Shown piece after piece: positions 37,828 through 45,706 of a stretch of 64,000 nucleotides of DNA. This stretch comes from Hyphomicrobiales bacterium (GTDB lineage: Bacteria > Pseudomonadota > Alphaproteobacteria > Rhizobiales > Rhizobiaceae): assembly GCA_900473915.1 (NCBI GenBank), contig UCNG01000005.1:124001-188000 (forward strand), written 5' to 3'. The notes below the pieces were generated by a model that worked only from the letters and a program-made list of their open reading frames with translations, had not been told where the DNA came from and did not search any database. A program made the position numbers and the translations under genes. Position 1 is the first letter of the stretch, and each line of letters begins with the position of its first letter.

Positions 37828-38223
37828 CTATTTTTCTGCAAAGCGCGCCTGGATGCTCTGTGACAGCAGGGCGACCGGGCGTGTCGTATCACCCGGCGGG
37901 TTCCATAGAAGTTCCTCGATCTCGCTGGAGGCAACCGGAACCTGACCGTCTTTCAAAGTGAGGTGAAACAATTCCGCCTCGACCGTCGCACCGACTTCAT
38001 TGGCGGCAGGCGCTGCCATTTTCGCGGCATAGCGCAGCTGGCTCTCGTCAATGAGAATGCCAAGCTCTTCCTCGATCTCGCGGATGAGCGCAATTTCAGG
38101 CTGCTCCCCCGCATCGATCTTGCCGCCGGGCTGGAAGAAAATCTCGCTGCCGCGCTTGCGCACGAGAAGGAAACGGCCCGCTTCATCGCGGACAATGGCT
38201 GCTGAAATTCGAATCGTCTTCAT
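37828..38223 (-). CDS. Nudix hydrolase
   Basis: This 131-residue protein has a textbook Nudix box (GKIDAGEQPEIALIREIEEE followed by LGI), which fits GX5EX7REUXEEXGU. It hydrolyses a nucleoside diphosphate linked to another group; substrate unknown. Its ATG overlaps the rutR stop (ATGA), so it is coupled to the regulator gene. Possible roles are nucleotide pool cleaning linked to pyrimidine metabolism, which is only inferred. Confidence 0.88.
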   Translation of the reverse strand: MKTIRISAAIVRDEAGRFLLVRKRGSEIFFQPGGKIDAGEQPEIALIREIEEELGILIDESQLRYAAKMAAPAANEVGATVEAELFHLTLKDGQVPVASSEIEELLWNPPGDTTRPVALLSQSIQARFAEK

Positions 38224-38918
38224 GATGACGGACTTTCGTCTCGCGGGCGAATGCCGTCAAGAATGATGGCGCTCACCGCCCGGGCCGTTTCGTCATAAAA
38301 TCCGGCTTCTTCCGAACGGCGGCCGAGGACGGCTGCGACCTGCACGGAAAAATCCGAATAGTGCTGCGTTACCGCCCAGATGGTGAAAATCAGATGGTAT
38401 GGATCGACCGGAGCCAGGCGCTTTTCAGCAATCCACCGATGAATGACCGCCGCCTTTTCATCGACCAATTGCTTCAGATGTCCCTTCAGGAAATCGGATA
38501 TCGCCGGAGCGCCATGCAAGATCTCATTGGCAAAGAGGCGCGAAGCCTCGGGTTTCTTCGCCGACATTTCGAGCTTCAACCGGATATAGCGGCGCAATTC
38601 TTCCAGCGGATCGCCGTCCGGGTCGATGTGCTCGAAAGGCTCCAGCCAGCTGGCGAGCGTGTCTTCCAGCACGGTCACATAGATATTCTGCTTGCGCGGG
38701 AAATAATAAAGCAGGTTTGGCTTCGACATGCCCGCCTTCTCGGCGATCTGGTCGACCGTCGAGCCGCGAAAGCCGTAAGCGGAAAAAACCTCGAGTGCCG
38801 CATCAAGGATAAGCCTGCGATTGATGCCCTGAATGCGCGTCGCACCTTCCGACCTGTCGTTCGACGTCCTGTCGCTTTCGACCGCCTCGGTGCGTGAGTC
38901 TGAAGGAGCTGTGGCCAT
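38220..38918 (-). CDS. rutR: RutR, TetR-family regulator of pyrimidine catabolism
   Basis: This 232-residue regulator matches Escherichia coli RutR in many stretches: the TetR helix-turn-helix with GMSKPNLLYYFPRKQNIY, then RYIRLKLEMSAKKPEASRLFANEILHGAP, and the C-terminal DPYHLIFTIWAVTQHYSDFSVQV and GIRPR. In E. coli, RutR binds uracil or thymine and represses the rut operon. Here it stands between a Nudix gene and the divergent beta-ureidopropionase gene. A near-consensus RutR box lies in the 218-base gap. An N-terminal extension of ~25 polar residues is present. It likely controls reductive pyrimidine degradation rather than a rut pathway. Confidence 0.9.
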   Translation of the reverse strand: MATAPSDSRTEAVESDRTSNDRSEGATRIQGINRRLILDAALEVFSAYGFRGSTVDQIAEKAGMSKPNLLYYFPRKQNIYVTVLEDTLASWLEPFEHIDPDGDPLEELRRYIRLKLEMSAKKPEASRLFANEILHGAPAISDFLKGHLKQLVDEKAAVIHRWIAEKRLAPVDPYHLIFTIWAVTQHYSDFSVQVAAVLGRRSEEAGFYDETARAVSAIILDGIRPRDESPSS

Positions 38919-38990
38919 TTGACACCTTTCAGCAGCATAGAATTTTTCAAAAGCGCTTGACCATGTTCAAAGGCTCTTCTAGCCTGCAAT

Positions 38991-39006
38991 TTGACCAACT
39001 AGTCAA
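38991..39006. promoter_or_regulatory. RutR box between rutR and the beta-ureidopropionase gene
   Basis: TTGACCAACTAGTCAA matches 13 of 14 informative positions of the E. coli RutR consensus as I recall it and is a near-perfect palindrome. A second, weaker site, TTGACCATGTTCAA, is at 38957-38970, nearer the rutR start. Both lie in the divergent control region. Confidence 0.75.
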
Positions 39007-39136
39007 GTTTTTGCGCAAGGCAAGAATATTGTGGCCAAAGAGCCGGGTCACGGGAACATATATTGGCGGGTGAATGTGGGCCAGAAATATAATGGCCCGG
39101 ATTTGAACGCCCATACATAATGCGGAGGCAGAGCGC

Positions 39137-40384
39137 ATGGTGCTCACCAGCAATCTTAGAGTCAACGGCGATCGTCTGTGGGACAGTCTGATGGACATGG
39201 CCCGGATCGGACCCGGTTTGCGCGGTGGCAACAATCGCCAGACCCTGACCGACGAGGATGGCGAAGGCCGCAAGCTGTTTCAGAGCTGGTGCGAAAAAGC
39301 CGGGCTTTCGATGGGCGTGGACACGATGGGGAACATGTTCTTCACCCGCCCCGGCGAAGATGCGGATGCCGATCCGGTCTATATGGGCAGCCATCTGGAC
39401 ACGCAGCCGACTGGCGGCAAGTTCGACGGCGTGCTGGGTGTGCTGGGCGGCCTCGAAGTCATGCGCACGCTCAACGACATGAATATCAAGACGAAGCGGC
39501 CCATCGTCGTGGTCAACTGGACGAATGAGGAAGGCACGCGCTTTGCGCCCGCCATGCTCTCCTCCGGCGTATTTGCCGGTGTCCACGAGCAGGACTGGGC
39601 CTATCAGCGCACCGACGCCAAGGGCAAGAAATTCGGTGACGAACTGGAGCGCATTGGCTGGAAAGGCGATGAGCCGGTCGGCAAACGCAAAATCCATGCG
39701 ATGTTCGAGCTTCACATCGAACAGGGGCCGATCCTTGAGGCGGAGCACAAGGATATTGGCGTCGTTACCCACGGCCAGGGGCTGTGGTGGCTGCAAGTGA
39801 CCCTGACCGGCAAGGAAGCGCATACCGGCTCCACGCCGATGAAGATGCGCAAGAATGCAAGTCTTGGCCTTGGCAAGATGCTGCAGCTCGTCAACGAGAT
39901 CGCCATGTCGCACCAGCCGGACGCGGTGGGCGGCGTCGGCCATATCGACGTGTCGCCCAATTCGCGCAATGTGCTTCCCGGCCAGATTGTTTTCACCGTC
40001 GATTTCCGCTCGCCCAACCAGGCCGTGCTGGACGACATGAAAGCGCGTTTTGAAAAGGAAGCGCCGAAGATCGCCGAAGAACTTGGCATCGGCATCGAGA
40101 TCGAAGTGGCGGGTCATTTCGACCCGGTGACTTTCGATAATGGCTGCGTGGAGGCGATCCGCAATGCGGCGGAACGGCTCGGCTACAGCCATCGCAATAT
40201 CGTTTCGGGCGCAGGCCATGATGCCTGCTGGGTCAACCGCGTCGCACCGACCGCCATGGTCATGTGCCCCTGCGTGGATGGGCTCAGCCATAACGAAGAC
40301 GAGGACATTTCGAAGGAATGGGCGTCGGCGGGAACCGACGTGCTTCTGCATGCAGTATTGGAGACCGCTGAAATTGTGAGTTGA
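39137..40384 (+). CDS. Beta-ureidopropionase/N-carbamoyl-amino-acid hydrolase (M20 type)
   Basis: This 415-residue metal-dependent amidohydrolase has MGSHLDTQPTGGKFDGVLGV (metal ligands), VVNWTNEEGTRFAPAML, ELHIEQGPILEAE, the dimerisation-domain motif HTGSTPMKMRKNA, and SGAGHDACWVNRVAPTAMVM. These mark the AmaB/PydC group. It hydrolyses N-carbamoyl-beta-alanine (or the 2-methyl form) to beta-alanine, CO2 and ammonia, the last step of reductive pyrimidine breakdown. It is the first gene of a plus-strand run with dihydropyrimidinase 60 bases downstream and an ABC importer. RutR boxes precede it. Confidence 0.9.
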   Translation: MVLTSNLRVNGDRLWDSLMDMARIGPGLRGGNNRQTLTDEDGEGRKLFQSWCEKAGLSMGVDTMGNMFFTRPGEDADADPVYMGSHLDTQPTGGKFDGVLGVLGGLEVMRTLNDMNIKTKRPIVVVNWTNEEGTRFAPAMLSSGVFAGVHEQDWAYQRTDAKGKKFGDELERIGWKGDEPVGKRKIHAMFELHIEQGPILEAEHKDIGVVTHGQGLWWLQVTLTGKEAHTGSTPMKMRKNASLGLGKMLQLVNEIAMSHQPDAVGGVGHIDVSPNSRNVLPGQIVFTVDFRSPNQAVLDDMKARFEKEAPKIAEELGIGIEIEVAGHFDPVTFDNGCVEAIRNAAERLGYSHRNIVSGAGHDACWVNRVAPTAMVMCPCVDGLSHNEDEDISKEWASAGTDVLLHAVLETAEIVS

Positions 40385-40444
40385 TTTCGGACCTCTCCAA
40401 GACTGCTACTGTTCGCAACAAAACCAAAAGGGGAACGACGAACA

Positions 40445-41899
40445 ATGGCAAAGGTCATCAAAGGCGGAACCGTCATCACGGCTGACCGCACCTTTAAAGC
40501 CGATGTTCTCATCGAAGGCGAGAAGATCGTTGCCGTCGGCGACAATCTCTCCGGCGATGAAGTGATCGATGCATCCGGCTGCTATATCATGCCCGGCGGT
40601 ATTGACCCGCACACCCATTTGCAGATGCCCTTCATGGGCACCTATTCCTCCGACGATTTCGATACGGGAACTTCTGCCGCGCTTGCGGGCGGTACAACGA
40701 TGGTGGTCGATTTCGTCCTCCCCGGCTCGGAAGGCAATCTTCTGGAAGCCTTGCAGGAATGGTTTCAGAAAGCGGGCAAGGCGCGGACCGACTATTCGTT
40801 CCATATGGCCATCACCGGCTGGAACGAGCGTACTTTTACTGAAATGGCCGAAGTGGTGAAGCGCGGCATCAACACCTTCAAGCATTTCATGGCCTATAAA
40901 GGCGCGCTGATGGTGAATGACGACGAGATGTTCGCCTCGTTCCAGCGTTGCGCGGAACTGGGCGCCATGCCGCTCGTCCATGCCGAAAACGGCGACATCG
41001 TCGCGCAGTTGCAGGCGAAACTGCTGGCGGAAGGCAATGACGGCCCGGAGGCGCATGCCTATTCCCGTCCGCCGGAAGTGGAAGGCGAAGCCACCAACCG
41101 CGCCATCATGATCGCCGATCAGGCAGGCGTGCCGCTTTATGTGGTGCATGTTTCCTGCGAGCAGAGCCATGAGGCGATCCGCCGTGCCCGCCAGAAGGGG
41201 ATGCGTGTTTTCGGCGAACCTTTGATCCAGCATCTGACGCTCGATGAAAGCGAATATCACAATCGCGATTGGGACTATGCGGCGCGCCGGGTGATGTCGC
41301 CGCCATTCCGCGACAAGGTCAATCAGGACAGTCTTTGGGCCGGGCTTGCGGCTGGAAGCCTGCAAGTGGTGGCCACCGACCATTGCGCCTTCACCACCGA
41401 TCAGAAGCGTTACGGCATCGGCAATTTCACCAAGATACCCAACGGAACGGGCGGGCTGGAAGAACGCATGCCGGTGCTGTGGACACGCGGCGTGCGCACC
41501 GGGCGCCTCACGCCAAATGAATTCGTGGCTGTCACTTCGACCAACATCGCCAAGATCTTGAACATCTATCCGCAGAAAGGCGCGGTGCTGCCGGGTGCGG
41601 ATGCCGATCTTGTCATCTGGGACCCGGAGGCAACCAGAAAGGTCTCTGCAAAGACCCAGCATTCCTCCATCGACTACAACGTGTTCGAAGGCTTTGAACT
41701 CAAGGGCCTGCCGAAGATGACGCTTTCCCGCGGGCGCATTGCTTTCGACAAGGGCCATGTCACGGCACAGCCGGGCGACGGGCGCTTCATCGAGCGCGAG
41801 CCGAATGGCGCCGCCAATCGGGCGCTGTCGCAATGGAAGGAAATCGTTGCGCCGCGCAAGGTGGAGCGCAGCGCCGAACATATGCCGATAGGGGTCTGA
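40445..41899 (+). CDS. hydA: Dihydropyrimidinase (D-hydantoinase)
   Basis: This 484-residue cyclic amidohydrolase has MPGGIDPHTHLQMPFMG (HxH), NTFKHFMAYKGALM with the carboxylated lysine, VHAENGD, HVSCEQSH and VATDHCAFT metal ligands. It opens dihydrouracil/dihydrothymine to N-carbamoyl-beta-amino acids, the middle step between PreTA and the ureidopropionase. A good ribosome site (AAGGGG) lies before the ATG. The ABC importer ATPase gene follows three bases later. Confidence 0.94.
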   Translation: MAKVIKGGTVITADRTFKADVLIEGEKIVAVGDNLSGDEVIDASGCYIMPGGIDPHTHLQMPFMGTYSSDDFDTGTSAALAGGTTMVVDFVLPGSEGNLLEALQEWFQKAGKARTDYSFHMAITGWNERTFTEMAEVVKRGINTFKHFMAYKGALMVNDDEMFASFQRCAELGAMPLVHAENGDIVAQLQAKLLAEGNDGPEAHAYSRPPEVEGEATNRAIMIADQAGVPLYVVHVSCEQSHEAIRRARQKGMRVFGEPLIQHLTLDESEYHNRDWDYAARRVMSPPFRDKVNQDSLWAGLAAGSLQVVATDHCAFTTDQKRYGIGNFTKIPNGTGGLEERMPVLWTRGVRTGRLTPNEFVAVTSTNIAKILNIYPQKGAVLPGADADLVIWDPEATRKVSAKTQHSSIDYNVFEGFELKGLPKMTLSRGRIAFDKGHVTAQPGDGRFIEREPNGAANRALSQWKEIVAPRKVERSAEHMPIGV

Positions 41900-41902
41900 T
41901 AC

Positions 41903-42754
41903 ATGGCTCTAGCTCAGCTTCGGGAAATGCGCATGAATTTGGAAAACAGCGTTGCCCCGGAGAGGGGCTTGGACGATGCGCGGACCGTGATCGACATCAA
42001 AAACCTGTCGCTCGTCTTCGAGACCAATGACGGGCCGGTTCATGCGCTTTCAAATATAGACCTCGCCGTCAAGCGCGGCGAGTTCGTCTCCTTCATCGGG
42101 CCTTCGGGATGCGGCAAGACCACGCTGATGCGCGTGGTCGCCGATCTCGAACAGCCCACTTCCGGCTCCGTAACCGTGAACGGAAAAACGCCGGAGCAAG
42201 CCCGCCTCGACCGGTCCTACGGTTATGTCTTTCAGGCGGCGGCGCTGTTTCCGTGGCGCACCATCGAAGACAATATCAGCCTGCCGCTGGAGATCATGGG
42301 GTTCTCCAAGGCAGACCGGCGCGAGCGGATCGAAAAGAACCTCGCGCTCGTCAATCTCTCAGGCTTCGGCAAGAAATATCCATGGCAGCTTTCAGGCGGC
42401 ATGCAGCAGCGCGCATCTATTGCCCGCGCCCTCTCCTTCGACCCGGACATGCTGCTGATGGACGAGCCCTTCGGCGCGCTGGACGAGATCGTGCGCGATC
42501 ACCTCAACGAACAGCTCCTCAAGCTATGGGCAGCGACCCGCAAGACGGTGATTTTCGTCACGCATTCGATTCCGGAAGCGGTCTTTCTGTCCACGAAAAT
42601 CGTCGTCATGAGCCCGCGTCCGGGCCGGATTCATGAAATCATCGATTGCGACCTTGGTCCTGACAGGCCGCTGGAAATCAGGGAATCGGAAGCATTCCTG
42701 AAAATTGCCCACAGGGTCCGTGAGGGCCTGCGGCTGGGGCATATCCATGAGTAA
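41903..42754 (+). CDS. ABC transporter ATP-binding protein (NitT/TauT type)
   Basis: This 283-residue protein has Walker A GPSGCGKTTLMRVVADL, Q-loop VFQAAALFPWRT, signature LSGGMQQRASIARAL and Walker B MLLMDEPFGALDE, the SsuB/TauB/ThiZ-like arrangement. ATG at 41903 has AGGGG upstream; an internal ATG at 41933 also has a usable ribosome site, and the residues before it are not conserved in the family. It powers the importer formed with the next three genes. Confidence 0.92.
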   Translation: MALAQLREMRMNLENSVAPERGLDDARTVIDIKNLSLVFETNDGPVHALSNIDLAVKRGEFVSFIGPSGCGKTTLMRVVADLEQPTSGSVTVNGKTPEQARLDRSYGYVFQAAALFPWRTIEDNISLPLEIMGFSKADRRERIEKNLALVNLSGFGKKYPWQLSGGMQQRASIARALSFDPDMLLMDEPFGALDEIVRDHLNEQLLKLWAATRKTVIFVTHSIPEAVFLSTKIVVMSPRPGRIHEIIDCDLGPDRPLEIRESEAFLKIAHRVREGLRLGHIHE

Positions 42755-42787
42755 CGCGCATCGACCGCATCGTGCTGGAGATTGTCC

Positions 42788-43681
42788 ATGAAAGGTTTTC
42801 TGCGCGACAGATTCATCCCGGTGACGACCATACTCGCCGTCATCATTGCGCTTTGGTATGGGCTGGCGATTGTGCTCAATGCGCCGTTCGAGCGTGATCA
42901 GGCTGCGCGCGCGGGGACGGAAATCACCTTCTCGACGCTCGTCGCCAACACGATGCATCAGGAGCGGCCGGTCCTGCCTGCGCCGCATCAGGTGGCCGAA
43001 GAAATCTGGAAGACCGTCTTCGGGGTCAAGCCCAGCTCCAAGCGCAGCCTCGTCTATCACGGCTGGGTGACGTTGTCGTCCACCATGCTCGGCTTCGTGC
43101 TTGGATCGGCGCTCGGCGTTCTCCTTGCTGTCGGCATCGTGCATTCCCGCACGCTCGACAAAAGCCTGATGCCGTGGATCATCACATCGCAGACGATCCC
43201 GATCCTCGCCATCGCGCCGATGATTATCGTGGTGCTGAACGCCATCGGCATATCAGGCCTGCTGCCCAAGGCGATCATCTCGACCTATCTCTCCTTCTTC
43301 CCGGTGGCTGTCGGCATGGTGAAGGGGCTGAGGTCGCCTGACGTCATGCATCTCGACCTTATGCGCACCTATAATGCATCGAGATCGCAGGTGTTCTGGA
43401 AATTGCGCTGGCCTGCGGCCATGCCGTTTCTCTTCACTTCCATGCAGATCGCGGTCGCCATCAGCCTCGTCGGCGCGATTGTGGGTGAGTTGCCAACCGG
43501 CGCGGTCGCCGGTCTCGGCGCGCGCCTGCTTGCAGGTTCATATTACGGGCAGACCGTGCAGATATGGGCGGCACTTGTTGCAGCCGCATTGATGGCCGCT
43601 GTTCTCGTCGCCCTGATCGGCATTGCCGCAGGGATCGTCAACCGGCGCATGGGCGCAAAGCCGGAAAGGGCAGCCGCATGA
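42788..43681 (+). CDS. ABC transporter permease (NitT/TauT type)
   Basis: This permease of about 297 residues has six predicted helices and the coupling loop YNASRSQVFWKLRWPAAMPFLF. I chose the ATG at 42788 with GGAG seven bases upstream rather than a TTG at 42782. There is an unusually long periplasmic stretch after the first helix (residues ~30-80). It pairs with the permease at 43678, with which it overlaps by four bases (ATGA). Confidence 0.9.
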   Translation: MKGFLRDRFIPVTTILAVIIALWYGLAIVLNAPFERDQAARAGTEITFSTLVANTMHQERPVLPAPHQVAEEIWKTVFGVKPSSKRSLVYHGWVTLSSTMLGFVLGSALGVLLAVGIVHSRTLDKSLMPWIITSQTIPILAIAPMIIVVLNAIGISGLLPKAIISTYLSFFPVAVGMVKGLRSPDVMHLDLMRTYNASRSQVFWKLRWPAAMPFLFTSMQIAVAISLVGAIVGELPTGAVAGLGARLLAGSYYGQTVQIWAALVAAALMAAVLVALIGIAAGIVNRRMGAKPERAAA

Positions 43682-44538
43682 TGACAGGCATTCTTTCCGT
43701 CATGGCGCTCATTGCCGGTTCCTGGCTGCTCGTGGGTTGGGTGGCAAGCCTGAAGACCCGCAATCCAGTCGGCCAGAAGATGCTGGATATCGCGGTGCCC
43801 GCGCTGTTCGGCATCGCAATGCTGTTGCTGTGGGAGGTGACGGTCCGGCTCTTCGCCATTCCGCAGGTTCTCCTGCCAGCGCCTTCGGCGATCTGGGCGC
43901 GCATCTCGGCGTCCGTGCCGATCCTCTGGGCGGATTTCAGGCAGACCTTTCTGAAGGCCGTCATCATCGGCTATGTCGCCGGGTGCGGCCTTGGCTTCAT
44001 CACCGCCATTATCGCAGACCGTATCCCTTTCCTGCGCAAAGGGCTGCTGCCGCTCGGCAATCTGGCCGCGGCGCTTCCCATTGTCGGCGTCGCGCCGATC
44101 ATGGTGATGTGGTTCGGCTTCGACTGGCAGTCAAAGGCGGCGGTCGTCATCATCATGACCTTCTTCCCGATGCTGGTGAACACGGTTGCGGGCCTTGCCA
44201 GCACCGGGGCGATGGAACGGGACATGATGGAAACCTACGGCTCGAACTACTGGCAGACATTGTTCAAGCTGCGCCTGCCAGCCGCCATGCCCTTCATCTT
44301 CAACGCGCTCAAGATCAATTCCACCCTGGCGCTGATCGGCGCGATCGTGGCGGAATTTTTCGGCACGCCGATTGTCGGCATGGGCTTCCGCATCTCCGCC
44401 GAGATCGGGCGGATGAATGTGGATATGGTCTGGGCTGAAATCTTTGTGGCTGCGCTTGCCGGATCGCTTTCTTACGGGCTGATCGCGCTGATCGAGCGCA
44501 AAGTGACATTCTGGCACCCTTCATACAGGAGGGCCTGA
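43678..44538 (+). CDS. ABC transporter permease (NitT/TauT type), second subunit
   Basis: This 286-residue permease has six or seven helices and the coupling loop YGSNYWQTLFKLRLPAAMPFIF. The start ATG at 43678 overlaps the previous stop. Two different permease subunits in one importer is the less common arrangement in this family (as in RibX-type or ThiX-type heterodimers). It is followed by a palindromic repeat and then the binding-protein gene. Confidence 0.9.
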   Translation: MMTGILSVMALIAGSWLLVGWVASLKTRNPVGQKMLDIAVPALFGIAMLLLWEVTVRLFAIPQVLLPAPSAIWARISASVPILWADFRQTFLKAVIIGYVAGCGLGFITAIIADRIPFLRKGLLPLGNLAAALPIVGVAPIMVMWFGFDWQSKAAVVIIMTFFPMLVNTVAGLASTGAMERDMMETYGSNYWQTLFKLRLPAAMPFIFNALKINSTLALIGAIVAEFFGTPIVGMGFRISAEIGRMNVDMVWAEIFVAALAGSLSYGLIALIERKVTFWHPSYRRA

Positions 44539-44578
44539 GCCTGAATATTTGGCATCCGCAAAAATAAGGTGGACCAAA

Positions 44579-44620
44579 GTGCGTTCCGAAAAGTGGCAAC
44601 CGGTTTTCGGGCAAATGCAC
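44579..44620. repeat. Rhizobiales-type palindromic repeat between permease and binding protein genes
   Basis: GTGCGTTCCGAAAAGTGG and GGTTTTCGGGCAAATGCAC form an imperfect palindrome with a central CCGG-like core. It is the same element type as at 63229-63274. It lies inside the presumed operon and might act as an mRNA processing or stability hairpin upstream of the more highly needed binding protein. Confidence 0.75.
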
Positions 44621-44651
44621 GCAATAAAAAAGAACCAGAGGAGAACTGAAA

Positions 44652-45650
44652 ATGAAAAAGGCAATTTCCTTATGCCTTGGCACTGCGGGGCTGGCGCTCG
44701 CGCTTATGAGCAGTTCGGCAATGGCTGCCGACAAGCTGACCTTGCAGCTCAAATGGGTGACGCAGGGCCAATTCGCCGGTTATTATGTCGCCAAGGACAA
44801 GGGCTTCTACGAAGAAGAAAATCTCGACGTCGATATCAAGCCCGGCGGGCCTGACGTGGCGCCGCCGCAGGTTATCGCCGGCGGCGGGGCGGATGTCGTG
44901 GTCGACTGGATGCCGTCGGCGCTCGCCACCCGCGAAAAAGGCGTCCCGCTCGTCAACATCGCCCAGCCCTTCAAGAAATCGGGCATGATGCTGACCTGCC
45001 GCAAGGACACCAACATCACCAAGCCCGAAGACTTCAGGGGCCGCACGCTTGGCGTCTGGTTTGGCGGCAATGAATATCCTTTCCTGTCCTGGATGAACCA
45101 CCTGAAAATCCCGACCGAGGGCGGCAAGGACGGCGTGACCGTGCTGAAGCAGGGCTTCAATGTCGATCCGCTGATCCAGAAGCAGGCCGATTGCATATCC
45201 ACCATGACCTATAATGAATATTGGCAGGTGATCGATGCAGGCATTCCAGCCGACCAGCTCGTCGTTTTCCCTTATGAGGAACAGGGCGTAGCCACGCTGG
45301 AAGACGGGCTTTACGTGCTGGAAAAGAGCCTTGACGATCCGGCAATGGTCGACAAGCTGGCCCGTTTTGTCCGCGCTTCGATGAAGGGCTGGAAATACGC
45401 TTCCGAAAATCCGGGCGAGGCAGCGGATATCGTGCTCGACAATGATGCTTCCGGCGCGCAGACCAAGGTGGTTCAGGAGCGTATGGTCAAGGAAATCGGC
45501 AAGCTGGTCGACGGTTCCGATGGCACCCTTGACGTAGCAGCCGCCGACCGCACGGTCGAAACGCTTCTCGGCGGCGGTTCCGATCCTGTCATCACCAAGA
45601 AACCGGAAGGCGCGTGGACCGCGAAGATCACCGACGCGATGAAGAAATGA
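44652..45650 (+). CDS. ABC transporter substrate-binding protein, NMT1/THI5-like
   Basis: This 332-residue periplasmic protein has a signal peptide (KKAISLCLGTAGLALALMSSSAMAA). The NMT1/THI5-like fold follows (LTLQLKWVTQGQFAGYYVAKDKGFYEEENLDV, FGGNEYPFLSWMN). Relatives bind the pyrimidine thiamine precursor (ThiY), riboflavin (RibY) or other heterocycles. Linked to dihydropyrimidinase and beta-ureidopropionase, it most likely takes up pyrimidines or their breakdown intermediates. It is the last gene of the plus-strand pyrimidine block. Confidence 0.88.
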   Translation: MKKAISLCLGTAGLALALMSSSAMAADKLTLQLKWVTQGQFAGYYVAKDKGFYEEENLDVDIKPGGPDVAPPQVIAGGGADVVVDWMPSALATREKGVPLVNIAQPFKKSGMMLTCRKDTNITKPEDFRGRTLGVWFGGNEYPFLSWMNHLKIPTEGGKDGVTVLKQGFNVDPLIQKQADCISTMTYNEYWQVIDAGIPADQLVVFPYEEQGVATLEDGLYVLEKSLDDPAMVDKLARFVRASMKGWKYASENPGEAADIVLDNDASGAQTKVVQERMVKEIGKLVDGSDGTLDVAAADRTVETLLGGGSDPVITKKPEGAWTAKITDAMKK

Positions 45651-45670
45651 CAGGTTTGAAATGAAAAGAA

Positions 45671-45695
45671 GAAACCGGCCCGAAAGGCCGGTTTC
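45671..45695. terminator. Terminator between the pyrimidine block and the RND pump genes
   Basis: GAAACCGGCC, a four-base loop, then GGCCGGTTTC make a strong hairpin with a short T-rich tail. It is placed between two convergent operons and can serve both. Confidence 0.82.
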
Positions 45696-45706
45696 TAATT
45701 CCGAGT

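Noticed and set aside
38999-41881. Long minus-strand frames opposite the beta-ureidopropionase and dihydropyrimidinase genes
   Set aside because: Both plus-strand proteins carry full sets of catalytic motifs; the opposite frames are shadows.
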